A stretch of 33,060 nucleotides of DNA, from the IMG/VR virus record IMGVR_UViG_3300007725_000013, positions 1 through 33,060 of that record; one strand, 5' to 3'. Of the stretch, positions 6,704-14,107 are shown piece after piece. The position numbers were made by a program, and so were the translations under genes. The notes beneath the pieces were generated by a model. The model made no database searches. It saw nothing but the letters and a program-made list of their open reading frames with translations, and was not told where the DNA came from. The stretch is from a virus. Every line of letters begins with the position of its first letter. Positions within the stretch are counted from its first letter, which is position 1.

Positions 6704-6932
6704 AGCCAAATTTTCTGTTTTTTACCAGCATCGTCATTTCACGTTGAATTTGTTCATAACGCTTCATTCCGAATCGCTCTAACGCTTCCATTTGATATTC
6801 GTCAAATTTGTGCTGACGACTGATAGCCATAATGTTATCGACTGCTTTTTCAAGACTTTTGAGTGTTCGACAATCGTCTAGAAGGTAGCGACAGTATGAG
6901 TATGCTTCTTTTGCTTTGTCTACGTTTTTCAT
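6702..6932 (-). CDS. Small helical protein, unknown
   Basis: 76 aa, basic, predicted all-helical (AKEAYSYCRYLLDDCRTLKS, YEQIQREMTMLVKNRKFG). The ATG follows AAGGAAAATATT. A well-formed sigma70 promoter at 7024-7052 lies upstream, leaving a leader of about 85 bases. No recognised family. Its stop is 1 base inside the next promoter repeat, showing how tightly the early cluster is packed. Confidence 0.6.
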   Translation of the reverse strand: MKNVDKAKEAYSYCRYLLDDCRTLKSLEKAVDNIMAISRQHKFDEYQMEALERFGMKRYEQIQREMTMLVKNRKFG

Positions 6933-7023
6933 AATATTTTCCTTTGTGTCTATTTTATTTACAGCATTCGATAAGTGTACGAGTAAAGTTGTTTAGTGTA
7001 TCTCCTTTCTTGATTATAGTGCT

Positions 7024-7052
7024 ATTCTATCAAAAGTTTTTGTTAATGTAAA
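7024..7052 (-). promoter_or_regulatory. Sigma70 promoter for the 76-aa gene
   Basis: On the - strand: TTTACA (7047-7052), 17-bp spacer, TAGAAT (7024-7029), one mismatch from consensus in each box. Transcription would start near 7017. The leader carries an AAAGGAG at about 7002-7008 with no open frame after it. Confidence 0.65.
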
Positions 7053-7088
7053 CAGTTTTTTTAACTTTTTTTCAGTTTTTTTGAAAAT

Positions 7089-7126
7089 AATCTCTAGAAT
7101 ACGGAATCAACCGAACTCTAGAGATT
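7089..7126 (-). terminator. Hairpin after glyA
   Basis: A perfect 10-bp stem (AATCTCTAGA / TCTAGAGATT) with an 18-base loop that itself can pair CGG with CCG. It lies 8 bases beyond the glyA stop. On the - strand only ATTTTC follows, so it may terminate weakly or instead protect the 3' end of the message. Confidence 0.55.
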
Positions 7127-7133
7127 TTGAGGA

Positions 7134-8276
7134 TTATTCTGAAAGAATATCGCAGATTTTCTGAGCTAGGTTTTGTGCTGCTATTACGTCCATTCCGCGA
7201 GTAGTTTCAGCTGCTGTTCCGATACGAATACCACTTGTTTCTACAAAGGAACGAGGATCATTAGGGACACCGTTTTTGTTAACTGTTATACCATGTTCTT
7301 CAAGTTTATCTGCAGCTGCGCGACCAGAGATATTCTTTTTACTTAGATCCATTAAAATGATATGAGAATCTGTTCCGCCAGTTTGTACTGGGAATCCGTT
7401 TTCTTCAAAGACTTCACACATTGCTTTTGCGTTTGCAACTACATTTTTAGCGTACTCTTTAAAGGAAGGTTCAGATGCTTCAAGGAAACACTGCGCTTTA
7501 GCCGCAATGATATGCATCAAAGGTCCGCCTTGAGTGCCGGGGAAAATAGCGCTGTTCAGCTTGGCAGTATAATCCGGGTTATTCCACAGGATGATTCCAC
7601 CACGTGGTCCACGAAGAGTCTTATGCGTAGTAGAAGTTACAACGTCAGCGTATTGCATAGGATTAGGGTAAGCACCACCTGCAACTAGACCTGCATAGTG
7701 TGCCATATCAACAAGCAAGTACGCACCAACTGAATCGGCAATACTTCTGAACTTAGCCCAATTAATTTCACGAGGATACGCACTTGCACCTGCAACAATA
7801 ATCTTAGGCTTAATATCTTCAGCCATTTCGCGAATTTCTACATAATCAAGGTAACCATGCCTATCAACACCATACGAATAAGACATATAGTTTTTACCAG
7901 AGATGTTCACCTTTGCGCCATGTGACAAATGGCCGCCACTTGCTAAGTCCATACCTAGGATACGGTCACCTGGTTTAATCAAAGCTTGGTATACCGCCGT
8001 ATTAGCATTCGCACCACAGTGAGGCTGTACGTTAGCAAAGTTAGCACCGTATAGTTCACAAAGCGTATCAATAGCCAGTTTTTCAATTTCATCCATGTGT
8101 TCACAGCCGTTGTAATAGCGCTTGCCGGGATAACCTTCTGCATACTTGTTAGTAAACACAGAGCCTGCAAGTTCCATAACTGCATCACTTGCAAAGTTTT
8201 CACTTGCAATAAGTTCGATCGTTTCTTGTTGACGTAATGTTTCTTTTTCTAAAATATCTTTAATTATTTCGTACAT
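7134..8276 (-). CDS. glyA: Serine hydroxymethyltransferase
   Basis: 380 aa. A PLP enzyme that converts serine and tetrahydrofolate to glycine and methylene-tetrahydrofolate. Visible family motifs: [11 protein letters not shown] (20-30), [15 protein letters not shown] (43-57), [10 protein letters not shown] (83-92), [13 protein letters not shown] (189-201, with the PLP-contacting Asp190 and His193), and [12 protein letters not shown] (216-227), in which K219 is the Schiff-base lysine. The enzyme is about 35 residues shorter than E. coli GlyA (417) and ends soon after [13 protein letters not shown], so the last C-terminal helices are missing. It is the last gene of folA-thyA-glyA, starting 9 bases after thyA with a strong AAGGAAGG site. 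The product supplies methylene-THF for the adjacent thymidylate synthase. All core catalytic motifs are intact, so activity is likely. Confidence 0.96.
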   Translation of the reverse strand: MYEIIKDILEKETLRQQETIELIASENFASDAVMELAGSVFTNKYAEGYPGKRYYNGCEHMDEIEKLAIDTLCELYGANFANVQPHCGANANTAVYQALIKPGDRILGMDLASGGHLSHGAKVNISGKNYMSYSYGVDRHGYLDYVEIREMAEDIKPKIIVAGASAYPREINWAKFRSIADSVGAYLLVDMAHYAGLVAGGAYPNPMQYADVVTSTTHKTLRGPRGGIILWNNPDYTAKLNSAIFPGTQGGPLMHIIAAKAQCFLEASEPSFKEYAKNVVANAKAMCEVFEENGFPVQTGGTDSHIILMDLSKKNISGRAAADKLEEHGITVNKNGVPNDPRSFVETSGIRIGTAAETTRGMDVIAAQNLAQKICDILSE

Positions 8277-8285
8277 TTTCCTTCC

Positions 8286-9146
8286 TTAAACCGCCATTGG
8301 TGCTTTAATTGAATCCATAGGATTATATCCTTCGAGAATGTAATCAGATGGACGTGTTAATAGTAATTCGGCTAGATTGCTAAATTTTGGCATTTTTAAC
8401 TTCGGCTCAATCTTAGGGCTCCTTTTTAGTTGTTCTTCTACTTGATCGAAGTGATTTTGATAGATGTGACAATCCCCGCCAGTCCAAATAAATTCTCCTA
8501 CTTCTAACTCGCAGATTTGTGCCAACATATGTGTAAGCAAACTGTAACTTGCTATATTAAAGGGTACACCTAAAAACATGTCAGCACTTCGTTGATACAT
8601 TTGGCAACTAAGTTTGCCGTTAATAACTTTAAACTGACTAAGTGTATGACAGGGTGGAAGTGCCATATCTTCTAGTTGATTAGGATTCCATGCGCTTAGA
8701 ATAATACGACGACTATCTGGTTCTGTAGTTAGCTGACGAATAATATAGCGAATCTGATCAAAACCTTCGCCATTGAAATCACGCCATTGACTTCCGTATA
8801 CAGGTCCTAGTTCTTTATATAAATCATCATTACGATAACCTAGTGCTACACCTTGTGCATTAGCGTTAGCAGTCCAAATCGTTTTCTTGTCTACAAGTTC
8901 TTCACGTGACTTTTCAAATGTAGTTTCAGCAAGTCTACGCTCGTCTGTACTACCTTCAAGGAACCATAATAATTCTCCTACAACAGCGCGCCAAGCAAGT
9001 TTCTTTGTGGTAACTGCCGGGAAGCCTTCTTGTAGGTTAAAGCGCATTTGATAGCCAAAAACTGTTTGGGTGCCCACCCCTGTTCTATCGTTAACATGTT
9101 CGCCATTTTTGCGAATATATTTAAGCGCGTCAATATACTGTCTCAA
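8286..9146 (-). CDS. thyA: Thymidylate synthase
   Basis: 286 aa, the length of T4 td. It methylates dUMP to dTMP using methylene-THF, releasing dihydrofolate. Motifs: DRTGVGT (20-26), FPAVTTKKLAWRAVVGELLW (42-61), YGSQWRDF (117-124), DSRRIILSAWNP (144-155) and LPPCHTLSQF, with the nucleophile at C166. The start is a TTG that overlaps the folA stop (TTGA). It has AGGAGA at the right distance, and the N-terminus MRQYIDALKYI aligns with the usual start of the family, so no upstream ATG is needed. It lies between folA, which reduces the dihydrofolate it makes, and glyA, which regenerates its cofactor. Confidence 0.97.
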   Translation of the reverse strand: MRQYIDALKYIRKNGEHVNDRTGVGTQTVFGYQMRFNLQEGFPAVTTKKLAWRAVVGELLWFLEGSTDERRLAETTFEKSREELVDKKTIWTANANAQGVALGYRNDDLYKELGPVYGSQWRDFNGEGFDQIRYIIRQLTTEPDSRRIILSAWNPNQLEDMALPPCHTLSQFKVINGKLSCQMYQRSADMFLGVPFNIASYSLLTHMLAQICELEVGEFIWTGGDCHIYQNHFDQVEEQLKRSPKIEPKLKMPKFSNLAELLLTRPSDYILEGYNPMDSIKAPMAV

Positions 9147-9637
9147 ATCTTTCTCCTGTAAACTCTGTACTCGTTATTGGTTTCGCCCGTTGTACTTTTC
9201 CATCCTAAGGTTTGTTCAAATTCTTCAAATGGAAAATCTAAAAATGTGTCGCAATCATAATCTCCATCGATGACAGTTAGTTGAAGTTCTTGAATCAAAT
9301 GACTGCATTCTTTAATAATAGTAGGACCACCAATTATCCATACATCTCTTTCGTCGTTTTCGTCAAGACGTTGAACAAGAGGCGCATAATCGCCACCTAT
9401 GCAATCATCTGCATCTGGGTAGTAACTTAAAGGTTTAGAAGTAACGACGACATTTTTGCGGTTTTTCAACGGTGCAGGAAAGCATGGATCATCCCATGTC
9501 TTTGAACCCATAACAACAATGTGTCCGTCTGTTTGATTTTTGAAGTGACGTAAGTCTTCTTTATTAGCCGGCCATGGGAGTGTGCCGGATTTACCAACAC
9601 CACCCATGCAGTCAATGGCCATAATAGCTTTTATCAT
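9143..9637 (-). CDS. folA: Dihydrofolate reductase
   Basis: 164 aa, normal for bacterial and phage DHFR. It reduces dihydrofolate to tetrahydrofolate with NADPH. Motifs: MIKAIMAID at the start, GVGKSGTLPWP (13-23), the substrate-binding acidic residue in KEDLRHFK (D28), VVMGSKTWDD (41-50), VVTSKP, and the NADPH-binding DVWIIGGPTI (98-107). First gene of the thymidylate cassette; its TGA overlaps the TTG of thyA. An AGGAC ribosome site and an extended -10 promoter stand upstream. Confidence 0.96.
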   Translation of the reverse strand: MIKAIMAIDCMGGVGKSGTLPWPANKEDLRHFKNQTDGHIVVMGSKTWDDPCFPAPLKNRKNVVVTSKPLSYYPDADDCIGGDYAPLVQRLDENDERDVWIIGGPTIIKECSHLIQELQLTVIDGDYDCDTFLDFPFEEFEQTLGWKSTTGETNNEYRVYRRKI

Positions 9638-9667
9638 GTTTGTGTCCTGTTATAAAATTTTATATAA

Positions 9668-9697
9668 TAATTATAACAAGAACTTACTTAATTTGCT
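9668..9697 (-). promoter_or_regulatory. Putative extended -10 promoter for folA-thyA-glyA
   Basis: On the - strand, TGTTATAAT with the -10 hexamer at 9668-9673, the same nine bases as in the two 45-bp promoter repeats. The best -35 is a weak TTAGCA (9692-9697) 18 bases away, so recognition may depend on the extended -10 or on a phage activator. Confidence 0.45.
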
Positions 9698-10389
9698 AAA
9701 GGATTATCCAAAGCTTTTTGCAATTTTTCGCCAAGAGTTTTCTCAAGATCTTTAAGATCTCTTTCTACCTTATCTTCGAGATCAGTCATTCGTTGGTCAT
9801 TAGATTCACGTAGTCTATTTGCCTTATTATCATAATCGTTCTGTAGCGCATCACGCTTGTTCTCAAAACGTTCTTCGGCATTTTGGACTATTTCACGGAT
9901 ATCTACTTCCTGTTGACGGAATCTATCTTCCATAAGATCAACTTGTTTTTCGATTCCTAGAATGTCGTCTCTTAAACCAGATTTTATGTCTCTCGTGTAG
10001 TCGATTGCTTCGTCCAACTTTGTTTCTATAACAGCATTTCTTGCTTCTATTGCACCAACATCGATGTTTTGCACAACTTCTCGCATATCCATATAGTCTT
10101 TATAGAATTCAAAACCTGCCCAAGACCCACCACCAAGAGTTGACAAAGCAGTAAGTAATGCGAACATCTTTCCGCCTTTGAATGTCATACCAGCAAATTC
10201 GATTTCTGTCTGAGTTTGCTTGCGTCTATCTTCTCCAGATCTACGTTCTTCTATTCCCTCTGGTGGACCAGTATCTTCTTTTCGTCTTTCTTCTTTACGG
10301 CGTTCAAACGCAGCTTCAAGTTCTTCTTGCTTAGCCAATCGTTCTAACTCTACTAATTCTTCGAGTTCTTGTTTACCCCAGTCAGCCAT
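9688..10389 (-). CDS. Membrane-anchored coiled-coil protein, unknown (spanin-like topology)
   Basis: 233 aa. Residues 1-60 are highly charged, with repeated EERR/DRR (ERRKEERRKEDTG, GIEERRSGEDRRKQ), and likely cytoplasmic. One membrane segment follows at about 74-96 (MFALLTALSTLGGGSWAGF). The rest, about 135 residues, is a charged coiled coil (REIVQNAEERFENKRDALQN, MTDLEDKVERDLKDLEKTLG). A cytoplasmic N-terminus, one TM and a long periplasmic coiled coil resemble inner-membrane spanins, but spanins have a much shorter N-terminal part, and no outer-membrane lipoprotein partner was found here. Its ATG follows directly on the stop of the DUF1353 gene. It is the last of four genes likely expressed together. 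Function unknown. Confidence 0.75.
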   Translation of the reverse strand: MADWGKQELEELVELERLAKQEELEAAFERRKEERRKEDTGPPEGIEERRSGEDRRKQTQTEIEFAGMTFKGGKMFALLTALSTLGGGSWAGFEFYKDYMDMREVVQNIDVGAIEARNAVIETKLDEAIDYTRDIKSGLRDDILGIEKQVDLMEDRFRQQEVDIREIVQNAEERFENKRDALQNDYDNKANRLRESNDQRMTDLEDKVERDLKDLEKTLGEKLQKALDNPLAN

Positions 10390-10989
10390 TTAGCTCTCCT
10401 CGTGATTGCAGTTTCTTTTTCTATGACCATTCCAAGCCACAAAACCGCCTAAGCGAAGAGCATAATAAGCAGCCCAATTTAACACGTGAATTCCGTTTTG
10501 CTCAATATTAATATCACGAAATAGTTGATCTGCTTCCTTTTGAGTGAACTTTTCAGAAGTTTTTCGTTTGCCTTTATGCAAAAGTACTTCATATTTGTAT
10601 ACATAGTCATGTACAAGACCGCCAATTAAAAGAATTCCAATTGGAGATAACCAAGAACCAAGAAACTTAGGAACAGACGCGCCATCAAATATGAATCCTT
10701 TAGGAATGACATAATTAGTACCGTTTACAGTGTAATGCCAATCTTTAGCAATTTCCCAATGGCGGACTTCAATAAACCAGCACCAAACAGATTTAAAAAA
10801 ACCACGACCATTTGTTGGAATTACGATTGGTTTCATCATTGGCATTTCGTTATATTTAAAACCAACGATTTCCTCTTTTTGATCAATACCAAAAAGATTC
10901 ATGATAAAGCCAATTATAATAATAGAAATGACGGATAATGTTATTGGGTCAGAAACTAATCCGAGTAAAAAATCTGCTATACTATCCAT
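10390..10989 (-). CDS. DUF1353-type protein with N-terminal membrane segment
   Basis: 199 aa. A hydrophobic segment at about 15-34 (PITLSVISIIIIGFIMNLFG) anchors it to the membrane. The core, VIPKGFIFDGASVPKFLGSW (94-113) followed by LIGGLVHDYVYK (121-132) and QKEADQLFRDI (150-160), matches the DUF1353 family. That family has a conserved FxxDGAS.P stretch and an H-D pair, is common in phages and prophages, and has no established function. Conserved His and Asp in a compact domain suggest a hydrolase, possibly acting on the cell envelope, but this is inference. The ATG overlaps the stop of the SNase gene (TAATG), and its own stop abuts the coiled-coil gene, so the set is translated together. 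Confidence 0.8.
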   Translation of the reverse strand: MDSIADFLLGLVSDPITLSVISIIIIGFIMNLFGIDQKEEIVGFKYNEMPMMKPIVIPTNGRGFFKSVWCWFIEVRHWEIAKDWHYTVNGTNYVIPKGFIFDGASVPKFLGSWLSPIGILLIGGLVHDYVYKYEVLLHKGKRKTSEKFTQKEADQLFRDINIEQNGIHVLNWAAYYALRLGGFVAWNGHRKRNCNHEES

Positions 10990-11471
10990 TATTTTTTCTC
11001 CTTAGCTTCAGCAATAACCATCTTATCATATTCAGCACGATCAACTACACCTTCATTAAGTAATCTTTGACGATTAACTTCGTGCTGTGCTTTAACATCT
11101 TCTTTTGAACCGCCAAAGTATGGTACACAGTGACCTTCTTCAATCATGATATCAGTTACACGACGTCCATCAACCTCGAAATCGCCAAGGATCCTACCGA
11201 ACTTACCCTTCATATCTTCACCGGATTTATCTTCAGTCGTGATAAGGAGAGCATCTTTTTCGATTAATTGCTTGAGGCGATTCTTAGCAGCAATACCGAA
11301 TAGTTTTTCGACTTTGTCAGATGTACGCGATTCAGGAGTATCGATACCCATGATGCGCACACGCTCATCTTTTAGCCAAATGCCAAAACCTAGATCGATG
11401 TCTACGTCTACAGTATCGCCATCTACTACTTTAATTAGATGGACATTATATTTGTTTTCAATTACACTCAT
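10989..11471 (-). CDS. Staphylococcal-nuclease-like (SNase) endonuclease
   Basis: 160 aa. Family motifs are complete: VVDGDTVDVDIDLG (15-28, metal ligands D17/D19), R39 in RVRIMGIDTPESR with D44 and E47, and KFGRILGDFEVDG with R93. These match the catalytic D19/D21, R35, D40, E43 and R87 of the S. aureus enzyme, a Ca2+-dependent nuclease of DNA and RNA. No signal peptide is visible, so it would act in the cytoplasm unless released. It begins 2 bases after the EF-hand membrane protein gene and overlaps the DUF1353 gene by one base. Possible jobs are host DNA breakdown for nucleotide salvage (compare the nearby thymidylate genes) or degradation of competing DNA. Confidence 0.93.
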   Translation of the reverse strand: MSVIENKYNVHLIKVVDGDTVDVDIDLGFGIWLKDERVRIMGIDTPESRTSDKVEKLFGIAAKNRLKQLIEKDALLITTEDKSGEDMKGKFGRILGDFEVDGRRVTDIMIEEGHCVPYFGGSKEDVKAQHEVNRQRLLNEGVVDRAEYDKMVIAEAKEKK

Positions 11472-11473
11472 CG

Positions 11474-12028
11474 TTATTTCCTCTTAGCAGTGCCTTTATT
11501 GGTGAATGCTTGTCCACCAAAGAATGCCGCTACAATCGCTGCTACTGATACGAAATAGGTTGCTGCCATGTCACCTAATATTTTTGCCGCACTGTCCAAT
11601 CCCAAAAGTACTGCTAAAACTACAGCAAATGGATATAACAACATACCGAATAATGCGAACCATGCCATATTACGTTGTGCATCTCGCATTGCATCTGCGT
11701 CTTCAAGTTCTTTTCGTTTGAATTCTAAGTACATTGCTTCCTCTTCAGCCGTTACGATCCCATCACCATTTGTATCGGCAGGATGAAATGCGGCACTATT
11801 AGAAACAGTTGTTGAGGGTTGCGGTTGGCTGGCTGGGGCTGTAGGTGCCGTGGGTGCAATAGGTGCAATAGGTGCAGTATTAGTACTTTCCATAGAACTA
11901 ACATGTCTTTTTCTTTTTTCTACTGTTTTTTCTTGGTTTAAAACTGGCTCAGAAGGGCTAACTACAGATTCCGTTGTCTCTGGCTTTCTAGGTCTTCTTT
12001 CGCGTCTAACCTTTACTTCTCGACTCAT
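11474..12028 (-). CDS. EF-hand protein with two membrane segments (holin-like), unknown
   Basis: 184 aa. The N-terminal 45 residues are very basic, followed by an Ala-Pro-Thr linker with a short IAP/TAP repeat (52-66). A canonical EF-hand calcium loop DTNGDGIVTAEE (85-96) has Asp/Asn/Asp at positions 1, 3 and 5 and Glu at 12. An amphipathic stretch LEFKRKELEDADAMRDAQR leads into TM1 (about 121-143) and TM2 (about 151-172), with a short basic tail. Two TMs with charged ends are compatible with a class II holin, but the large soluble domain with a calcium site is unusual. It is first of a four-gene unit with an SNase, which itself needs calcium in the best-known member. The ATG is preceded by AAGGAG. 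Role unknown; calcium-controlled pore or sensor is a hypothesis. Confidence 0.8.
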   Translation of the reverse strand: MSREVKVRRERRPRKPETTESVVSPSEPVLNQEKTVEKRKRHVSSMESTNTAPIAPIAPTAPTAPASQPQPSTTVSNSAAFHPADTNGDGIVTAEEEAMYLEFKRKELEDADAMRDAQRNMAWFALFGMLLYPFAVVLAVLLGLDSAAKILGDMAATYFVSVAAIVAAFFGGQAFTNKGTAKRK

Positions 12029-12091
12029 TGAGTACTCCTTTATAATATAATCCTTTCTCTCCTTATTTTCCTTCGTTTTTAATAAAATTTC

Positions 12092-14107
12092 TTAATTTTC
12101 AACATCATATTGCATTTCAATCATTTGTTTATGCAATAACTGTTGTGCTAAACCATTCCTTAAACCATTTTTATTCTCAGGTAAATTTACGACATATATG
12201 TCTTTTGAATCATAAAAATCTATTTCTGGAATGCTATTATTGGTGTAAGTTTCAAACTCGCCATTAGAATTCATTTCTTGTACGACTTCAGTTTGACTTA
12301 CATCATTAACTGATAATGCGTCAGCTTCAGAATAACTTTCTTCAGTTATTGCTTGAACGATTTTTTCGTCTTCTTCAGCACTATTATTCTTATTATTTAT
12401 CTCAGTTATGCGTTTTTTAAGCATTCTCTTGGCGAATGTTTCGTGTCGGACACTTTCTTCACTGTCTATATATAGCCCGTTAAGATTATCTTCTATAGAT
12501 TCAACACCTCCAAAAACTGAATGTAAATCCTTTTGAGGATCGCCACCAGTTTCACTTGGATTTTGCGAAGATTCTTCAATTGTTACCATGAATACTGATC
12601 CATCAATTTCAGCAAGCATATTATATGAACCGTCCGCTTGCTGGCCTAAATCATTAGTAGATATATTATCGGGAATACCGTTATTTGGCAAATCGGATGC
12701 TGATGTAAAGGAAGTAGTCATTTCAGATGAATTAAAAGAACTCAGCGAACTAGAAGTTGATGAAATAGAAGTTGACTCTTCGATTGCACCTGTGCTATTA
12801 TCAGAAGTGCCGTCTAATGACAATTGTTCGCCTGAAATGCTTGAAACACCATCTACAGTATCTCTTCCAAGACCTGTTGGATCACCCGTACCGTTTGTAG
12901 TAGAATTTCCTAAAATACCCAGTTTACTCAGCGCCCCAATAACTTCTCTAGGCGACATTTTGTCTAATTCTAATGAATTTGCCTCCTCTAAAGCGTCTTG
13001 TTGAGGATCTTCCGCTACTATTTCATCAATTATAGCTACTTCTTCAAATGTAACTACTTCTTCGATAGTCACTGGTTCACTTGTTAGTTCAGCAACATTT
13101 TGCACACCGGTTGGGTCAACGAAAGTATTTTCGCTAGTTGTGACCTCTACATTTTCAACGAAAGTATTTTCGCTAAACGTTTCATTAGGTGTTCCATCGT
13201 TTATAGCGTCATTAACAATGGCTGTTTCGTCAATTACACCAGTATTAGAAATTCCAGTGCCGCCAGTAGTATCTACACCGCTATTATTGTCAGTGCTACT
13301 TGCTTCTTCTGTTATATTAGCAAGAGCATACGCTTCAGTGTAACCTGGGCATGTCCTGTCATACAAAGCGTCAGCCGTACACATCATATTCAGATATGCA
13401 TCCGCGTAACCCGGACAGTTCGTATCTGACAGAGGATCTGAAATACAAGCATCAACAGAATACAAAAGACTTAGTGAATATTCAGAAAGCTCAGGACCGT
13501 ACCAACCCTTCCAGAATCCGGCGTCATCGCCTTCTGCGAATACACTAACAGAACTTAGTTCATCTGCGAGATATGATGATTTAAACCATTCAGTTCCACT
13601 AAACCAAGTCCATGCGTCGATATGATAACTGTAATCATATGTATTGGTTTCTACTACTCGGTTATTATTATCGTAAAACTCTACAGTAATAATAAGTGGG
13701 TCTTGCCCACCCGCACCATTTGTGGATTCTCTGTTCGCATCTGCGTTTTTGAGTCGCCAAGAGTACCGATATCCTTCAACAGATATACCGGTGTTAGAAG
13801 CAAGAATTGACGCAATAGCAATGTTCTGTTCTAATGTTCCACCACCATAACCCCAACGAATAACACCAGACGCGTTAAAGGATGGAGACTCACCGCCCGT
13901 TGTGCCAGCCCAACAATCTGAAGAAACACATTGCGTCTTAGTGCCTGACCAATCGCTTGAGGAGTTACCGAGAATGTCACCCGTCTCTTCTACGACTGGC
14001 GCGGCAACAGTATCTTGCGTTAGTGCTATCGCCTGCGCTTGATTAAAGAAGAAGCAATAATAAAGCAGCGCTGCCCATACCCATGAACCAACCACTAAGT
14101 GTGTCAT
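12092..14107 (-). CDS. Large exported protein with CPGY repeats, unknown
   Basis: 671 aa. The N-terminus (MTHLVVGSWVWAALLYYCFF, then FNQAQA) looks like a signal peptide with cleavage after A26. Residues about 55-217 form a domain with an early Cys pair (KTQCVSSDCW), many aromatics and beta-strand character (VIRWGYGGGTLEQNIAIASI). Next are two copies of a 20-residue Cys repeat, C-x2-D-x-L-x-D-x2-CPGY-x2-AY (221-260). From about 265 the protein is acidic, Ser/Thr/Glu-rich and low-complexity, with a 13-residue duplication around SENTFV. The ATG has AGAGG upstream and overlaps the preceding gene by 65 bases. It is probably secreted or virion-exposed. I do not recognise a function. Confidence 0.8.
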   Translation of the reverse strand: MTHLVVGSWVWAALLYYCFFFNQAQAIALTQDTVAAPVVEETGDILGNSSSDWSGTKTQCVSSDCWAGTTGGESPSFNASGVIRWGYGGGTLEQNIAIASILASNTGISVEGYRYSWRLKNADANRESTNGAGGQDPLIITVEFYDNNNRVVETNTYDYSYHIDAWTWFSGTEWFKSSYLADELSSVSVFAEGDDAGFWKGWYGPELSEYSLSLLYSVDACISDPLSDTNCPGYADAYLNMMCTADALYDRTCPGYTEAYALANITEEASSTDNNSGVDTTGGTGISNTGVIDETAIVNDAINDGTPNETFSENTFVENVEVTTSENTFVDPTGVQNVAELTSEPVTIEEVVTFEEVAIIDEIVAEDPQQDALEEANSLELDKMSPREVIGALSKLGILGNSTTNGTGDPTGLGRDTVDGVSSISGEQLSLDGTSDNSTGAIEESTSISSTSSSLSSFNSSEMTTSFTSASDLPNNGIPDNISTNDLGQQADGSYNMLAEIDGSVFMVTIEESSQNPSETGGDPQKDLHSVFGGVESIEDNLNGLYIDSEESVRHETFAKRMLKKRITEINNKNNSAEEDEKIVQAITEESYSEADALSVNDVSQTEVVQEMNSNGEFETYTNNSIPEIDFYDSKDIYVVNLPENKNGLRNGLAQQLLHKQMIEMQYDVEN
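13116..13175. repeat. Two 21-bp direct copies inside the exported protein gene
   Basis: Bases 13116-13136 and 13155-13175 are identical, spaced 39 bases (13 codons), and encode the repeated SENTFV peptide. Each copy holds a short inverted repeat CGAAA/TTTCG. Most simply a small in-frame duplication. Confidence 0.8.

Noticed and set aside
12588-13004. 138-codon + strand open frame within the 671-aa gene
   Set aside because: Shadow of a low-complexity acidic coding region; no promoter or ribosome site; all neighbours are on the - strand.
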